From positions 26,373,993 through 26,437,992 of the forward strand of contig NC_080048.1 of NCBI RefSeq assembly GCF_026212465.1: a DNA stretch of 64,000 nucleotides. Direction: 5' to 3'. The stretch comes from Amaranthus tricolor. Lineage: Eukaryota > Streptophyta > Magnoliopsida > Caryophyllales > Amaranthaceae. Below are positions 34,332 through 46,615 of this stretch, one piece after another. Numbering within the stretch: position 1 is the stretch's first letter; each line of letters begins with the position of its first letter. The notes below the pieces were generated by a model. That model ran no database searches and was not told the origin of the DNA. It worked only from the letters and a program-made list of their open reading frames with translations. The position numbers were made by a program, and so were the translations under genes.

Positions 34332-36207
34332 CTACGAAAAATGTTAGATGGAGGGCGGTCAGCACAGGAGCCTTATACAAAAGCAAAACTACAAAACAAA
34401 TAAAAAGAGCAAGTGTAACTCTCTCCAGAACCAACATAAGAGCATCTAGAAATGAAATTTATTGTACTACTCAGCTAAATATCATGATTTATGTTGTAAA
34501 CTAACAAAAAATTTGGGAATTACTTTGGAAAAGTAATGATTGAGATAGGAAATCCCTAAACAATCACCCATGCCCCCATACAGATGACACACAGATAAGG
34601 TTTCTCATAATTCCAAAATTAGCGGTATAAAAATCAAACATCCATTGCACACAACCAATATTTTTACCGATGACACAAACAATATAATAAACAAAAACAT
34701 AATCAATTAACATCGTGATTCAGAAATTGTAAAAATAATCAACAAAGCAAAAAATTATAAACTTAATTTGATACTTAATTGAACCCGAAATGTATCATAC
34801 ATCAATTAATAAAGAACAAAATTTTGAAGTGAATTTGACACACACAAAAAAAAATAAAAAATAAAAAATAAAAAAAAACCTATATTTCATCATTCCAGAA
34901 TTCGTAAAATGAATCAACAAAGTCAAAAACTGAACATAATTTGATACTGAATTGAATCTGAAATTTATCAATTTGGATGTGAGCATGAATTTTGATACTT
35001 AACTTCAACATTTATAGTTAAAAATAAAGCTAAAACACTTGTTGAATATTATCCCCAACTCCATTTACCCTATTTTCTAAATGAATGGATTAAAAATCTA
35101 TATGCTTTAAGAATAAGCCACATTATATATACTGGTCGAAGAATAATATATCATATTTCTGGGATGGTCAAAAACATTCAAGCAAGCAACACAAGTTTAA
35201 TTTAAAGACCATATATTGAATAGAGTTTTTCCTTCTTTATGAAATCCCAATAATATTTGTCCATCCCGAAATTGAATGCGGAATAAAATAAGATGAGACT
35301 GATTGAAAAGTTGCAAAATTAAGATTAATTTGACTAATTTTTACGTCTCAATTAAAACAATAGATATGCAAATTATAGTCTAAAGACCATATATTGAATA
35401 GATTTCTACGTTCTTAATGAAATCCGCATAATATTTGTCCATCCATGAAAAACTTTCGATATGCCCCGATACGCTTTTGTCGGAAAGAATTGCAAATATC
35501 ATTATTCAACACCCCAAAACAGATCCAAAGACCTATTCAATTATCAAGGAAACATTAAACAAGATTAAATGACTATAACTCAAAATTAAACAAATCATTT
35601 TCGTGAAATTTCTCCTAACCCCACATTTGTAGATTAGAAACTTCTTCAAAAAAGCAATAAAACCCAACATAATTAAGTCATTAATCAATTCAAAGAATCA
35701 AACAAAAAGCTTAAATTAAATGATAATAATGATGAAAATTACATTTAACAAGATTAAATGACTATAACCCAAAATTAATCAAATCTTTTCCGTGATATTT
35801 CTCCTAACACCGCATCTGTAGATAAGCAACATCTTCAAAAGAGCAATAACCCAATATAATTAAGCCATTAATCAATTCAAAGAATCAAACAAAAAGCTTA
35901 ATTTAATGATAAAAATGATGAAAATTCTACTAAAAGCAAACAAAAATACAAGATTAAACCCAAAATACCTAAAATAAAGATGAGCAATCTAAAATACCTT
36001 GAGACTTGAGACGAGATTAAACCCAAAATAAAGAGATTAAACACCCCATAAACATGAGCAATTTAAAATACCTTGATACTTGAGACGAGATTAAACCCAA
36101 AATAAAGTGATTAAATCCAAATTAAAGATTAGCAGTCTAAAATACCTTGAGACGACGACTCGTATAACCTTAATGTTCGGTGACCGAAAACTCCAAGAAG
36201 CAATAAA
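34332..36207. other. AT-rich gene-upstream or intronic DNA with local tandem repeats
   Basis: No protein-coding domain is visible. It holds several local duplications: a ~189-bp pair (35561-35749 and 35750-35930), a ~168-bp-spaced pair beginning AAAGACCATATATTGAATAG (35214 and 35382), and three ~70-bp units with AGACGAGATTAAACCCAAAAT (about 35960-36150). Confidence 0.6.
35561..35930. repeat. Tandem duplication, ~189 bp x 2
   Basis: Both copies start AAGATTAAATGACTATAA and end with AATGATGAAAATT; they share ATTTCTCCTAAC and TTAATCAATTCAAAGAATC blocks with scattered differences. Confidence 0.88.
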
Positions 36208-36410
36208 TGAAGAATTAATAATTTCTGGAATTTGGTTTTTGAAAGATACTGTTTTTTCTGCTTTCTTTATTACTTGGAATCATATTCTATATATACATGA
36301 GCATTTTTCAATTATAATAACTGACAAAGGATAACCGCCTAATATTAAACCGCCTAATATAGTGTAATTGCAAAGTATATAATGTAACTGCAATGTTGAA
36401 CTGCTTTTCA
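36208..36410 (-). repeat. 3' LTR of copia B (left in window)
   Basis: On the plus strand it reads TGAAGAATTAAT to CTGCTTTTCA. It carries ACCGCCTAATATTAAACCGCC, a 15-bp duplication absent from the other LTR. Adjacent PPT: GAGGGGGAG on the minus strand (36414-36422). Confidence 0.92.
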
Positions 36411-36800
36411 ATACTCCCCCTCAAGTTAGGTCGTGGGATCCCCGATGCCTAACTTGCATAAAGTGCTATTGAAGACCTGTGATGAAACTGCTTTTGTGAG
36501 AATGTCTACTAGGTTGTCTTTAGATCTAATAAAGGGAAGATGAATGACCTTGCTTTCTAGTTTCTCCTTGATAAAGTGTCGATCGATCTCTACATGTTTT
36601 GTTCGATCATGTTAGACTTGATTTTCGGAGATGCTTATTGCTACATTGTTATCACAATATAGAAGGCTTGCCTGTGTCTGGTGAAAGCCTAGCTCTCCTA
36701 CGAGTTTCCTAATCCATAGAATCTCTGTAACTCCTTTTGCTATCCCTCTGAATTCTGCTTCAGCACTGGACAAAGCAACCACCTTCTGTTTCTTACTCTG

Positions 36801-39668
36801 CTAAGTGACTAGATTACCCCCTACAAGAGTGAAGTATCTTGAAGTAGACTTCCTATCATCCCGATCACCAGCCCAATCTACATCTGTGTAACCAATAAGA
36901 TCAAGATTATCATTTTTTGAGTAGAAGACTCCTTTATTACTGGTTCCCTTTAAGTATCTCAGGATCCTCAGGGCTGCTGCCATGTGTTCCACTTGAGGTC
37001 GATGCATAAACTTGCTTACAATCCCTACTGCGTAGGCAATATCTGGTCTCGTGTGGGATAAGTAGATCAGCTTTCCCACTATCCGTCTATAGCGATCTTG
37101 ATCTGCCGCTTCTGCCCCTTCAACAATTTGTAGACCATGATTAGCTACCATAGGAGTATCTACTGGCTTGCAGTCTAACATGCATGTTTCTGCTAAGAGA
37201 TCTAAGATGTACTTTCTTTGATTGATGAATATTCCCTTCCTTGATCTTAAAACTTCTATTCCTAGGAAGTATTTCAGTTGTCCCAAATCCTTCATCTCAA
37301 ATTCTTGGAATAATTTGCTCCTGAGACGGTCAATTTCCTTGGAGTCGTTTCCGGTAATCACCATATCATCTACATAAATCACGAGGTATGTAATTTGTTT
37401 TCCACTCCGCCTGAGAAATAGAGTATGGTCTGAGTTGCTCTGTTTGTAGCCAAATCTCTTCATTGCTGTAGTAAATCTCCCAAACCATGCTCTAGGGGAC
37501 TGTTTCAAGCCGTATAGTGCTCTTTTAAGTCGGCACCCCTCTCCTTGGCTATACTCATCTGAATACACGAGTGGTGGCTTCATGTATACCTCTTCTTCAA
37601 TCTCTCCATGTAGGAAGGCATTTTTTACGTCAAATTGAAACAGAGGCCACTCTTTATTTGCTGCTACGGAGAAGAGGACTCGAATGGTATCAATTTTAGC
37701 CACAGGTGAGAATGTTTCCGAGTAGTCTACCCCGTAAGTTTGTGTGTACCCTTTAGCAACAAGCCTTGCTTTATACCTCTCAATGGTTCCATCAGCATGA
37801 TATTTGACTGAGAAAACCCATTTACAGCCAACCGTCTTCTTATCACCTGGTAATCTGCACTTCTCCCACGTTCCGTTTTTCTGGAGAGCCATGATCTCTT
37901 CGTCCATAGCTTGCTTACACTTTGGTTCTTGGAGGGCTTCTTCAGTGGTTTTCGGAATGGTACTGGAATAAAGGGATGCATTGAAGGCAACAGCTGTCTG
38001 TGATAGTTGTTCATCATCCAGTCTACCAATAGGATATCGGGATCTCTGTGATTCATACTCGGGATCATACCTCTTCGGGGGCATTCCTCTTGTACTTCGA
38101 GGGGGCAAATTATATTTCCTAGGGACAACAACACTCCTTGGCACAATATAGTCAGTGGATATATCAATGAGAAGAGCAATAGGACTCAGTGTTACCTGAC
38201 TCGGTGTTACCTCTCTTTCGGCCGGATGCTTAGGGATTGGATGCTCGGGGACTACAGTAGTAATCTGAGGAAATGATTCAGTGACAATGTCTGTGGCAAT
38301 ATCGGTGGTAGTGCCTACTTGCTCTTTGGGAGCTCGAATGTCAGCCAAGGGATGAGTCAACCAGCTGAGATCCTCACTCATACCTCCCACTGAGATCGAG
38401 GGTAGGTGTAACACCCCGATATCCCGAGGTGTTACAGTAGGTGTAGTAGGGGGATTGTTCAAGGAAGTCACAGTCCATGGTAGTATAAAGCTTGTGATGG
38501 ATAGGATCATAACATCGATAGCCCTTTTGCGTAGTCCCATACCCAAGAAACACACATTTGGCTACCCGTGGTTCAAACTTAGTGCGGGCTCGTGATGGAA
38601 GATGGACATACACAACACATCCAAAGATGCGAGGAGGAAGAGAGTGAGAAGAGGGAACAGGAGTAAACTTATTGAGTGTAGCAAGAGGGGTCTGGAATAG
38701 GAGGATTTTTGTGGGAAGTCGATTAGTGAGATAGGTGGCAGTAACAATGGCCTCAGCCCAAAAGTGCACAGGTACATGAGTGTCAAACATGAGGGCCCGT
38801 GCTATCTCAAGAAGGGTACGATTTTTGCGTTCAGCAACCCCATTTTGTTGTGGAGTGTCGGGGCAAGATGTTTGATGAATAAGACCATGTTCAAGGAAAA
38901 ACTGTTTCATTGCAACTGAGATATATTCACCACCATTATCTGAGCGAAGTATTTTAGGTTTTGCATGGAATTGAGTGAGAATCATGTTATAGAATTTTAC
39001 AAATACATCAAAAACCTCAGATTTGTGTTTCAAAAAATAAACCCAGCACATTCGAGAATAATCATCAATAAATAACACAAAATATGAAAACCATGAGAGT
39101 TAGTATGCGGGGCTGGGCCCCATACATCAGAATGCACTACATCAAAGGGTTTGGGAGCACGGGTATTACTAGGAACATAGGACTGTTTGTGACTCTTAGC
39201 CAAGGTACAAGTTTCACAATCTAGAGATGCATTACAACTATTAAGTGAAGGAAAAATTTTGTTTAGATAACCTAAGGATGGATGACCTAAACGGCGATGC
39301 GAAGTCCTCAATTGGTGAGCAGGAGATCCAACAGCAAGCATTGCACCGCTATTTTGAATCACCTCATCGACATAGTATAGTCCACCTCGTTCAGTACCAC
39401 GACCAATGATCGTCCCCGTCTGAGCATCCTGCACAATATAATTAGTAGAGGTTAACAGCACTGTACAGTTTAAGTCCTTTGTTAGCTGACTGATCGACAA
39501 TAATTTATGAGACAAACTAGGAATTAACAAGCAATTTTTAAGATGGAGAGAGGAAGAGATATTGACTGCTCCAGCTTTAGTAACCGGTACACATGCCCCA
39601 TTAGTTGTCTGGATGTGGGTTCTGTTAGTAGGATGGGTGGATAAAAGATCATTGGGGTCAAATGTCAT
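36801..39668 (-). pseudogene. Copia B pol: protease tail, integrase, RT, RNase H
   Basis: Reading down the minus strand: protease-side sequence from 39668 (MTFDPNDLLS); GAG-pre-integrase LGHPSLGYLNKIFP; integrase with DVVHSDVWGP, KILRSDNGGEYIS and QQNGVAERKNRTLLEIARAL (D, D and E catalytic positions); RT with TVGCKWVFSVKYHADGTIER, FQFDVKNAFLHGEI and YVDDMVITGND; RNase H to LIGYTDVDWAGD and STSRYF. Frame changes occur at about 39050 and 38400-38550. At 36801 a TAG replaces the expected Trp codon in the motif before QSKKQKVV, and RNase H continues beyond it. Confidence 0.9.
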
Positions 39669-40119
39669 CGTATGGATCGCCCCAAAGTTAAATATCCATT
39701 GAGAATGTGTGTTATGACTAAGAAGGCATTTGGTATAGCTGGGTTGTGGGCTAGAAGAGCAAATGGGCCTAGGGTTGGAATTTGGGCCGGAAACTAAAGG
39801 TTTGGATGGGTGTGAGGTGAGTGTTAGGGTTTGCGGATTATAAAAGGAAGGCTAGGGGTCTTTGGGACATTTGAGCTTCCCTTTCCCTTCCCTTTGGTTG
39901 ACGGCTGTTGTTCCTCTCTCTCTTCTTTCTTCCCACTTCTGATTCTCACCATTGTTGACTCTATGCTCTAAGGATATTGTTGCCTCTCCTTCCCCTGTGC
40001 TCCACCCTTCTAGTTCATTTGATTTTTGACATGATGTTGGTTGATCGGCAGTACTAAGGTTAGCCTAGCCACCGGTCCGGCTTGCCGGTGCCTTGGTGGC
40101 GGCTCTTCTTTTCTGTAGA

Positions 40120-40659
40120 TCGTCCCACCACTCAGAGTATCCCACAAGTTTGAAGCACCCCTCCTTTGTATGCCTGGAACCACCACAGTGAGTGCATCGG
40201 AGTTTTCTCCGGTCATCCTCTTCTCAACTTCTTTGGAAAGGTTTGTTTCTCGTGGCTAAATCCGAGCCTATCTCTGAGGGACCAGTTCCCTGTGATGAGA
40301 CGCCGGTCATAATTTTCCGGCGTGTGATCTCTTTTCTGATTGATGCGTAGGCGGTTTCCACCATCGGTAAAGGTTCACTATTGAAAATGTCCCTTTTTTC
40401 TTTGTCAAGATTGTCTTTAATCCTAGTGAGGAATTGATAGAGTCTCTGTCTTTGAATGAATTTATTGAATTCTGTTATATCCTGTGGGCAAATCATTGGA
40501 TTTGGCATTCTCCTATCGATTTCTTTCCATAGTGTGTTGAGTTTACCGTAGTAAACCTCAATAATGTCGTTGTTTTGCTTCAATGTTGCTGCCTTTGAAC
40601 TCAAATCGAAGATTTACAATTCGTCCCTACCACATCCTAAGAGACTTTCGATCCCTTGC
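40120..40659 (-). pseudogene. Copia B gag, C-terminal part
   Basis: The minus strand reads LWQGIESLLGCG, DLSSKAATLKQNNDIIEVYY, QRLYQFLTRIKDNLDKEKRD and EITRRKIM, the gag polyprotein of Copia elements (UBN2 family). A zinc knuckle follows at about 40130-40205 (CTHCGGSRHTKEGC, a normal CCHC) in a shifted frame. This is the continuation of the gag N-terminus at 46002-46358, separated by element C. Confidence 0.85.
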
Positions 40660-40664
40660 CATAG

Positions 40665-40995
40665 TGTAACACCCCGTAATTTATCGGGTTTAGAAATAAG
40701 TAAAATATAATAAAATAAATTATAACAAAATAAAATAAATAAGTAATATTAAATTATACTATTTTATATAGTTAATTATAAGTAATAAAGTAGGTTTAAT
40801 TCTAACGGTAACAAGTTTTATTCCGTACGTTGTTATCGCGTAGGGTTCTTTTTCCGATTTAACATTCTTATAATAAATAGAATAATTGTTAATAAAAAAA
40901 ATTTATGTGGGGTATTTGAAGAGGGCAGCCGGTTGTGGGGAGGTATGGGAGGAGTTTTGTAACTCCTCTCATAATTGTGTAATAGGCATAATTTG
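40665..40995 (+). repeat. Truncated 5' LTR of element C
   Basis: Matches 43321 to ~43650 (TGTAACACCCCGTAATTTATC to CCTCTCATAATTGTGTA) almost base for base, then switches to RT sequence. The junction shares a short GCATAATT phrase with the continuing LTR, consistent with microhomology-mediated deletion. Confidence 0.92.
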
Positions 40996-43137
40996 GGTCA
41001 TTTTGTTTCTAAAGAGGGTATTTCGGTGGATCCAGCGAAAGTGGAGGCAGTTCGAAGTTGGCCGTCACCAAAGAATGTCACCGAAGTACGAAGTTTCTTA
41101 GGCTTGGCTGGGTATTACCGTCGTTTTGTCAAAGATTTCTCACGAATTGCTCGGCCTATGACTTTGTTGATGAAGAAAGAGAAGAAGTTTGAATGGACTG
41201 ATGAGTGTGAACAGGCCTTCATAACTTTGAAGGAAAGATTAACTACAGCCCCTGTTCTTACTTTACCTGACCCAAAGTTGGATTATGCTGTTTGCAGTGA
41301 CGCATCGAAGAAAGGATTGGGTTGTGTACTGATGCAGGATCGTAAGGTGATTGCGTATGCATCACGACAATTGAAAGTACATGAAGTTAATTATCCTACC
41401 CATGATTTGGAGCTAGCTGCTATAGTGTTTGCTCTCAAAATATGGCGCCATTACGTGTATGGTGTCAAATGTAAGATCTACACTGATCATCAGAGTTTGA
41501 AGTATCTCTACACTCAGCCTGATTTGAACATGCGACAACGTCGGTGGCAAGAGTTGATGACAGATTATGATTTAGAGTTCATATATCACGAGGGACGAGA
41601 GAACTTGGTAGCCGATGCGTTGAGTAGGAAGTCTAATCCCTCATTGTCCGCCTTATATGGAGTTGAAGAGTTATATCGGGATTTTGCTAGATTAAATTTG
41701 GAAGTGGTACGTAAAGGTGAGTTACAGGAGTGTCTGAATGCCTTGGCTATTCGACCTTCGTTCTTTGAAGAAATTTTAAACTCACAGGATAAAGACCCGA
41801 AACTTTTGAAGTTAAAGGAACATGCACGGGAAGGAAAAGCAGAGGGATTCTTTGTTCAGGAAGATGGAAGTTTGAGGTTCAAGGGTCGCTGGTGTTTACC
41901 AACAGGGGAGGAATCTTTAAAGGAACGTATCATGGATGAGGCCCATTGTACGAAATTTTCAGTCCATCCGGGTGGTGATAAAATGTATCAAGATCTTAAG
42001 TTAATGTTTTGGTGGTCTGGGATGAAGAAGGATATTGCGGATTATGTCTCGCACTGTTTGACTTGTCAAAAGGTTAAAAGTGAGCATAAAAGACCTGGAG
42101 GTTTACTACAACCTTTGGACATACCAGTATGGAAATGGGATGATATCTTTATGGATTTTATTGTGGGTTTACCCCGGACGAAGGCGGAAAATGATGCGTT
42201 ATGGGTTATAGTGGATCGTTTGACTAAATCAGCACGTTTCATCCCTATGAACTGTCGTTGGGAGATGGAACAATTAGCTCGAGCTTACATTAAGTATGTC
42301 TTACTATTTCATGGTGTGCCCCGTACTATTGTGTCCGATAAAGATACACGGTATTTGTCACATTTCTGGCAAACCTTACAACAGGCAATGGGTACCACGT
42401 TGCTTTATAGTACGTCTTTTCATCCGCAGACGGATGGGCAAACAGAGCGGACAAATCAGATATTAGAGGATATGTTGCGTGCTATTGCCATGGAATGGCA
42501 AGGGTCATGGGACGAGCACTTGGATTTGGTTGAATTTTCTTACAACAACAGTTATCAAGCATCTATTCAGATGGCTCCATTCGAGGCTTTGTATGGACGT
42601 CGTTGTCGTAGTCCGGTTTATTGGGACGATTTCACCAAAGCGGTGACCTTGGGACCTGAATTGTTGTTCCAGATGACTGAGAAGGTGAGGTTGATAAGGG
42701 ATCGCTTGAAAGCGGCACAGGATCGTCAAAAGTCTTACGCTGATTTGAAGCGACGACCAGAAGAATTCACTGTGGGAGAACACGTATTACTTCGCGTATC
42801 ACCCATGCGCGAAGTAGTACGTTTTGGTGCTCGTGGAAAGTTGAGCCCTCGATTTATAGGGCCATATGGAATTTTGGAACGTGTGGGTAAAGTGGCTTAT
42901 CGGTTAGCCCTTGCAAACTCCTTGGAGAAGGTACATGACGTGTTTCATGTGTCGCAGCTTAGGCGATATCATGCTGCAGGCTCTCATGTCTTAGATCCCG
43001 AATCTTTGAATTTGGATACATCCCTGTCTTACTCTGAGAAACCGGTTAGAATCTTGGACACGAAGGTCTGTAGTACACAACACTTGGGACACAGAAGACG
43101 CTATGCGAGAAAAATACCCTCACCATTTTCAGGTTAG
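40996..43137 (+). pseudogene. Pol of element C: RT 3' part, RNase H, integrase, broken chromodomain
   Basis: One long open frame of about 710 codons. It begins in RT ([39 protein letters not shown]), then RNase H ([26 protein letters not shown]), an HHCC zinc domain ([23 protein letters not shown]), and the integrase core with three acids in [28 protein letters not shown] and [14 protein letters not shown]. The C-terminal part has [16 protein letters not shown] and [10 protein letters not shown]. The chromodomain is mostly deleted; its last part survives in another frame ([16 protein letters not shown]). There is no start codon of its own, owing to the upstream deletion. Confidence 0.9.
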
Positions 43138-43307
43138 TAGCGTTACGGAAACGTAACTTCTTAAGGGGGGTAGAGGGCGATAGGAATTTCACGCGAGGAA
43201 TGTTAAATCTTTGGTTGGTAGTTTTGTTTTGCAAGTGTTGTGTTATGATAACATATGTGTTCTACGTTTTCCGTTGCCATGCAAGTTACGAGGACGTAAC
43301 TTCTTTT

Positions 43308-43320
43308 AAGGGGGGTAGTC
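43308..43320 (+). other. Polypurine tract of element C
   Basis: AAGGGGGGTAGTC directly precedes the 3' LTR. A near copy (TTCTTAAGGGGGGTAG) occurs upstream at 43159-43174, each preceded by an ACGTAACTTCTT block, so the PPT region is duplicated. Confidence 0.75.
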
Positions 43321-44431
43321 TGTAACACCCCGTAATTTATCAGGTTTAGAAATAAGTAAAATATAATAAAATAAAGTATAACAAAATAAAATAAATAAGT
43401 AATATTAAATTATACTATTTTATATAGTTAATTATAAGTAATAAAGTAGGTTTAATTCTAACGGTAACAAGTTTTATTCCGTACGTTGTTATCGCGTAGG
43501 TTTCTTTTTCCGATTTAACATTCTTATAATAAATAGAATAATTATTAATAAAAAAATTTATGTGGGGTATTTGAAGAGGGCAGTCGGTTGTGGGGAGGTA
43601 TGGGAGGAGTTTTGTAACTCCTCCCATAATTGTGTATTAAGCATAATTAAGATGGGTCCTTAATTCCTTATTAATTATCAAGCATCTTTTGAATTCTTCA
43701 TCATTTTAATCATCTTTTGAACACAAAAAAAAAATTTCAGAAGAAATTTCTTCTCCTTTGCTCCCTATTATTTTTTTTCGGCATCCTCAAAGAAAACAAA
43801 AAAAAAATTCTTATTGATTCAATCCAATCTTTTGATCAAAGGGTTAGTTTAATTGAATTGTTAATTATAGATTTTTATATACAAGATTTCTAAAATGAAT
43901 TATATTTTTATGTATGATGATATCTTATGACTTATAGGAGGATTGAATATTTTTCTTTTATATATAAAAAAATTTCTCTAATAATCCTTTAATAAACTAT
44001 AATTTGTTAAAAGGATTAAGAAAAGAACTTCATGATCGATATTCTTTAACAAAATTTAAGTTTCTTATAAGAATTAAGAATTTAAAGTTATATTGAAATT
44101 TAAATAAATTTCTTTTGTTCTATTTTCTCTAACAAAATTTCAATTTGTTAGATGAAATTTAAATGGTATGGATCAAGTAATGTAGTCATCCAAGAGTTTA
44201 TAAATCCTTTAGCTAAATTTGATTTGTTTGAAGGATTGTGTTATATTTATATATATATGTCTTGATTTAAAAGGGTGAATTGGTTTTGTAATTCTCTACA
44301 AAATTTAATTTGTTAAGAGAATTAAGTATTTAATTTAGTTATCATAATTTATGAAATTGTAAGTCTCTTGAAGGATTTTTTGAATGTGACCTTACTAGAG
44401 TTATTTTGGTCTTGAGTTTTAAAAAGGGTTG

Positions 44432-44556
<125 letters not shown>

Positions 44557-45283
44557 TCGGGCAGCATCTGTTCTGTCTCGGTAAAGGTACCGATCCGGAA
44601 ACGTTAGTCGTGTTCCGTTGTTTTATGTACCGATGCGTTAAAAACTCGTTAAACGGTTAAAATAATTAAAAATAGTAATTGGATGTTAGAAATTATGAAA
44701 CTTGGTACCCAAGTTAATTGACGCGTTCTGAACGCAGTGGTGAAGTCGGATTTTTCATTTGAATTTTCTAAACTGTCCGAAATGGCCAATAAAGTTTCTG
44801 GTCAGAAATTAAATTTGGAATCATTGGAAATTGGATGAAAACATTTAAAATTATCAAGTCTTAGTAATATCTTAGTAGTATGGAGTGGATTAAATGTGTA
44901 AACACGTTCTAATACGTGGTCGTTTTCGTGTTATTTAGGACCTCGGTTTATAAGAGGGCGAAATTTCGATGTGCTTGAGCAGTGTTATTTGCAGCGCGTA
45001 AAGGTACACGCTTAGACCATACTGTTTATGTGGTTGTGCAAGTAGTGTTGTTTCATTTCTAATCGAGGCATTGTAAATCACATAAGAATTAGACACCTCA
45101 AATAATATGAAATAATTAATTGAAAATTGAGAATTTATGTGCTTGTCACCCAAAGGGGGTTGACGTTTGGTTATGTTACCCAAAAGGGTTAACGTATTGG
45201 TTTGGATTATTATAATTATTGTTCCCATGGCAGTTGTGGATCATTACGGTCACCATGGGGGTATGCATACTTTAGCCTTTGGC

Positions 45284-45475
45284 GACCCGAATAGGACGGG
45301 CAACGTCTTAGGTCGGTGGTTGCCTTGGGATTAGCTCTCCCAAGTGTATTCCACCAAATGAATTGGTTTTATACTTGGACGACCCGAACAGGACGGGCAA
45401 CGTTATAAGTTTGAAATTATCTAATAATGAATGGTTTATACTTGAACGACCCGAACAGGACGGGCAACGTTACAA
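45284..45475 (+). repeat. Short direct repeats in LTR (GACCCGAACAGGACGGGCAA)
   Basis: Three copies at about 45284, 45379 and 45446, each followed by CGT and a diverged spacer. The solo LTR at 51561-55146 keeps versions near 53455 and 53557. Confidence 0.8.
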
Positions 45476-46001
45476 GTTGGGATTAATTAATAATAAATGT
45501 ATAGAGCCTATGCATGCTAGGATGAACTTTTGCTTGTGTTCAACCTGATTGATATTTGTATGAAGTCTCTGACGTGTATTGGTTTTTTCTTTGAAACCTA
45601 CTGGTGTTGTCTTACGACGACTGGTAGGTTGATTGCAGGTGGGGTCTGGTGTGAGATCTCGACGTAGAAACCGTAATAATCAAGACTATGTTTTACCTTT
45701 TGTATTAGATTATAAGTAGAAAGAAACTCTGAATTAATGTAACAAAAGAGATAGTTTTCTTTTCGCTTCCGCTATTTCGATTAATTTGTTTAGAGGCCTC
45801 TAGGCTCTCAAGTTGTACGTTAGAGCTTCCGCTGACTTATTACCTTTCACATTGGTTTTGTTTTCTGTTTATCTATATATCTTTATCGATGGAACGTTGA
45901 CGGTCCTAGAGAAAAGTCTTCTCTGGAGTCCAAAAAGGTGAACCGGAATTTGTATTTTCATATGGATTTTCAGGTCACTTAAACCGGACCGTTACACATA
46001 G

Positions 46002-46358
46002 GCAGTGTGCTGTTGTATAGTCCAGGAACTGATTTACAATATCTCCATCTATGTTCTCAATTATCCATGCTATGACCATGGCATCCCTTAGTTCCCATTG
46101 GGTATAATTGGGTTCTGACGGTTGGGGGTGTCCGGCAGTGACGTGACTGAGCCGCCCCTGACCTCCAATTGCTACGTGCATTAACTTGCACCATTTTGTA
46201 TAATTGTGGTATGTGAGTTTTTCTGAAATTTTGAGTGATGTTGGATTTTCGGTTTGATTGGTTATTTTGTTTAGTTTCTGAAACATCTGAAACATCTGTT
46301 CCATCTGTTCCAAAGACATTAAGGTTTGGTGTGTTTGCTCTTCTGATGAATCGACCAT
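46002..46358 (-). pseudogene. Copia B gag, N-terminal part
   Basis: The minus-strand ATG at 46358 begins MVDSSEEQTHQTLMSLEQM, followed by SLKISEKLTYHNYTKWCKLM and DAMVIAWIIENIDGDIVNQF, typical of the Copia gag N-terminal (DUF4219/gag-pre) region. The frame meets element C at its CATAG duplication and resumes at 40659. Confidence 0.85.
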
Positions 46359-46409
46359 TTGCAGGTAAGAAACGGTAGATGATGAGTCCTTCCCGGATCT
46401 AAACCCTAA

Positions 46410-46422
46410 GGCTCTGATACCA
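46410..46422 (-). other. Primer-binding site of copia B
   Basis: On the minus strand TGGTATCAGAGCC lies directly after the LTR end TTCTTCA, complementary to initiator tRNA-Met. Confidence 0.88.
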
Positions 46423-46610
46423 TGAAGAATTAATAATTTCTGGAATTTGGTTTTTGAAAGATACTATTTTTTCTGTGTTCTTTATTACTTGGAATCATAT
46501 TTTATATATACATGAGCATTTTTCAATTATAGTAACTGACAAAGGATAACCGCCTAATATAGTGTAACTGCAAAGTATATAATGTAACTGCAATGTTGAA
46601 CTGCTTTTCA
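46423..46610 (-). repeat. 5' LTR of copia B (right in window)
   Basis: 188 bp, TGAAGAATTAAT to CTGCTTTTCA on the plus strand; matches 36208-36410 with few substitutions and one 15-bp indel. Confidence 0.92.
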
Positions 46611-46615
46611 ATAAT

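Noticed and set aside
38409..38440. Palindrome TGTAACACC...GGTGTTACA resembling element-C LTR ends
   Set aside because: It is short, lies within the copia pol frame that remains open across it (TPTVTPRDIGVL), and no insertion boundaries are visible.
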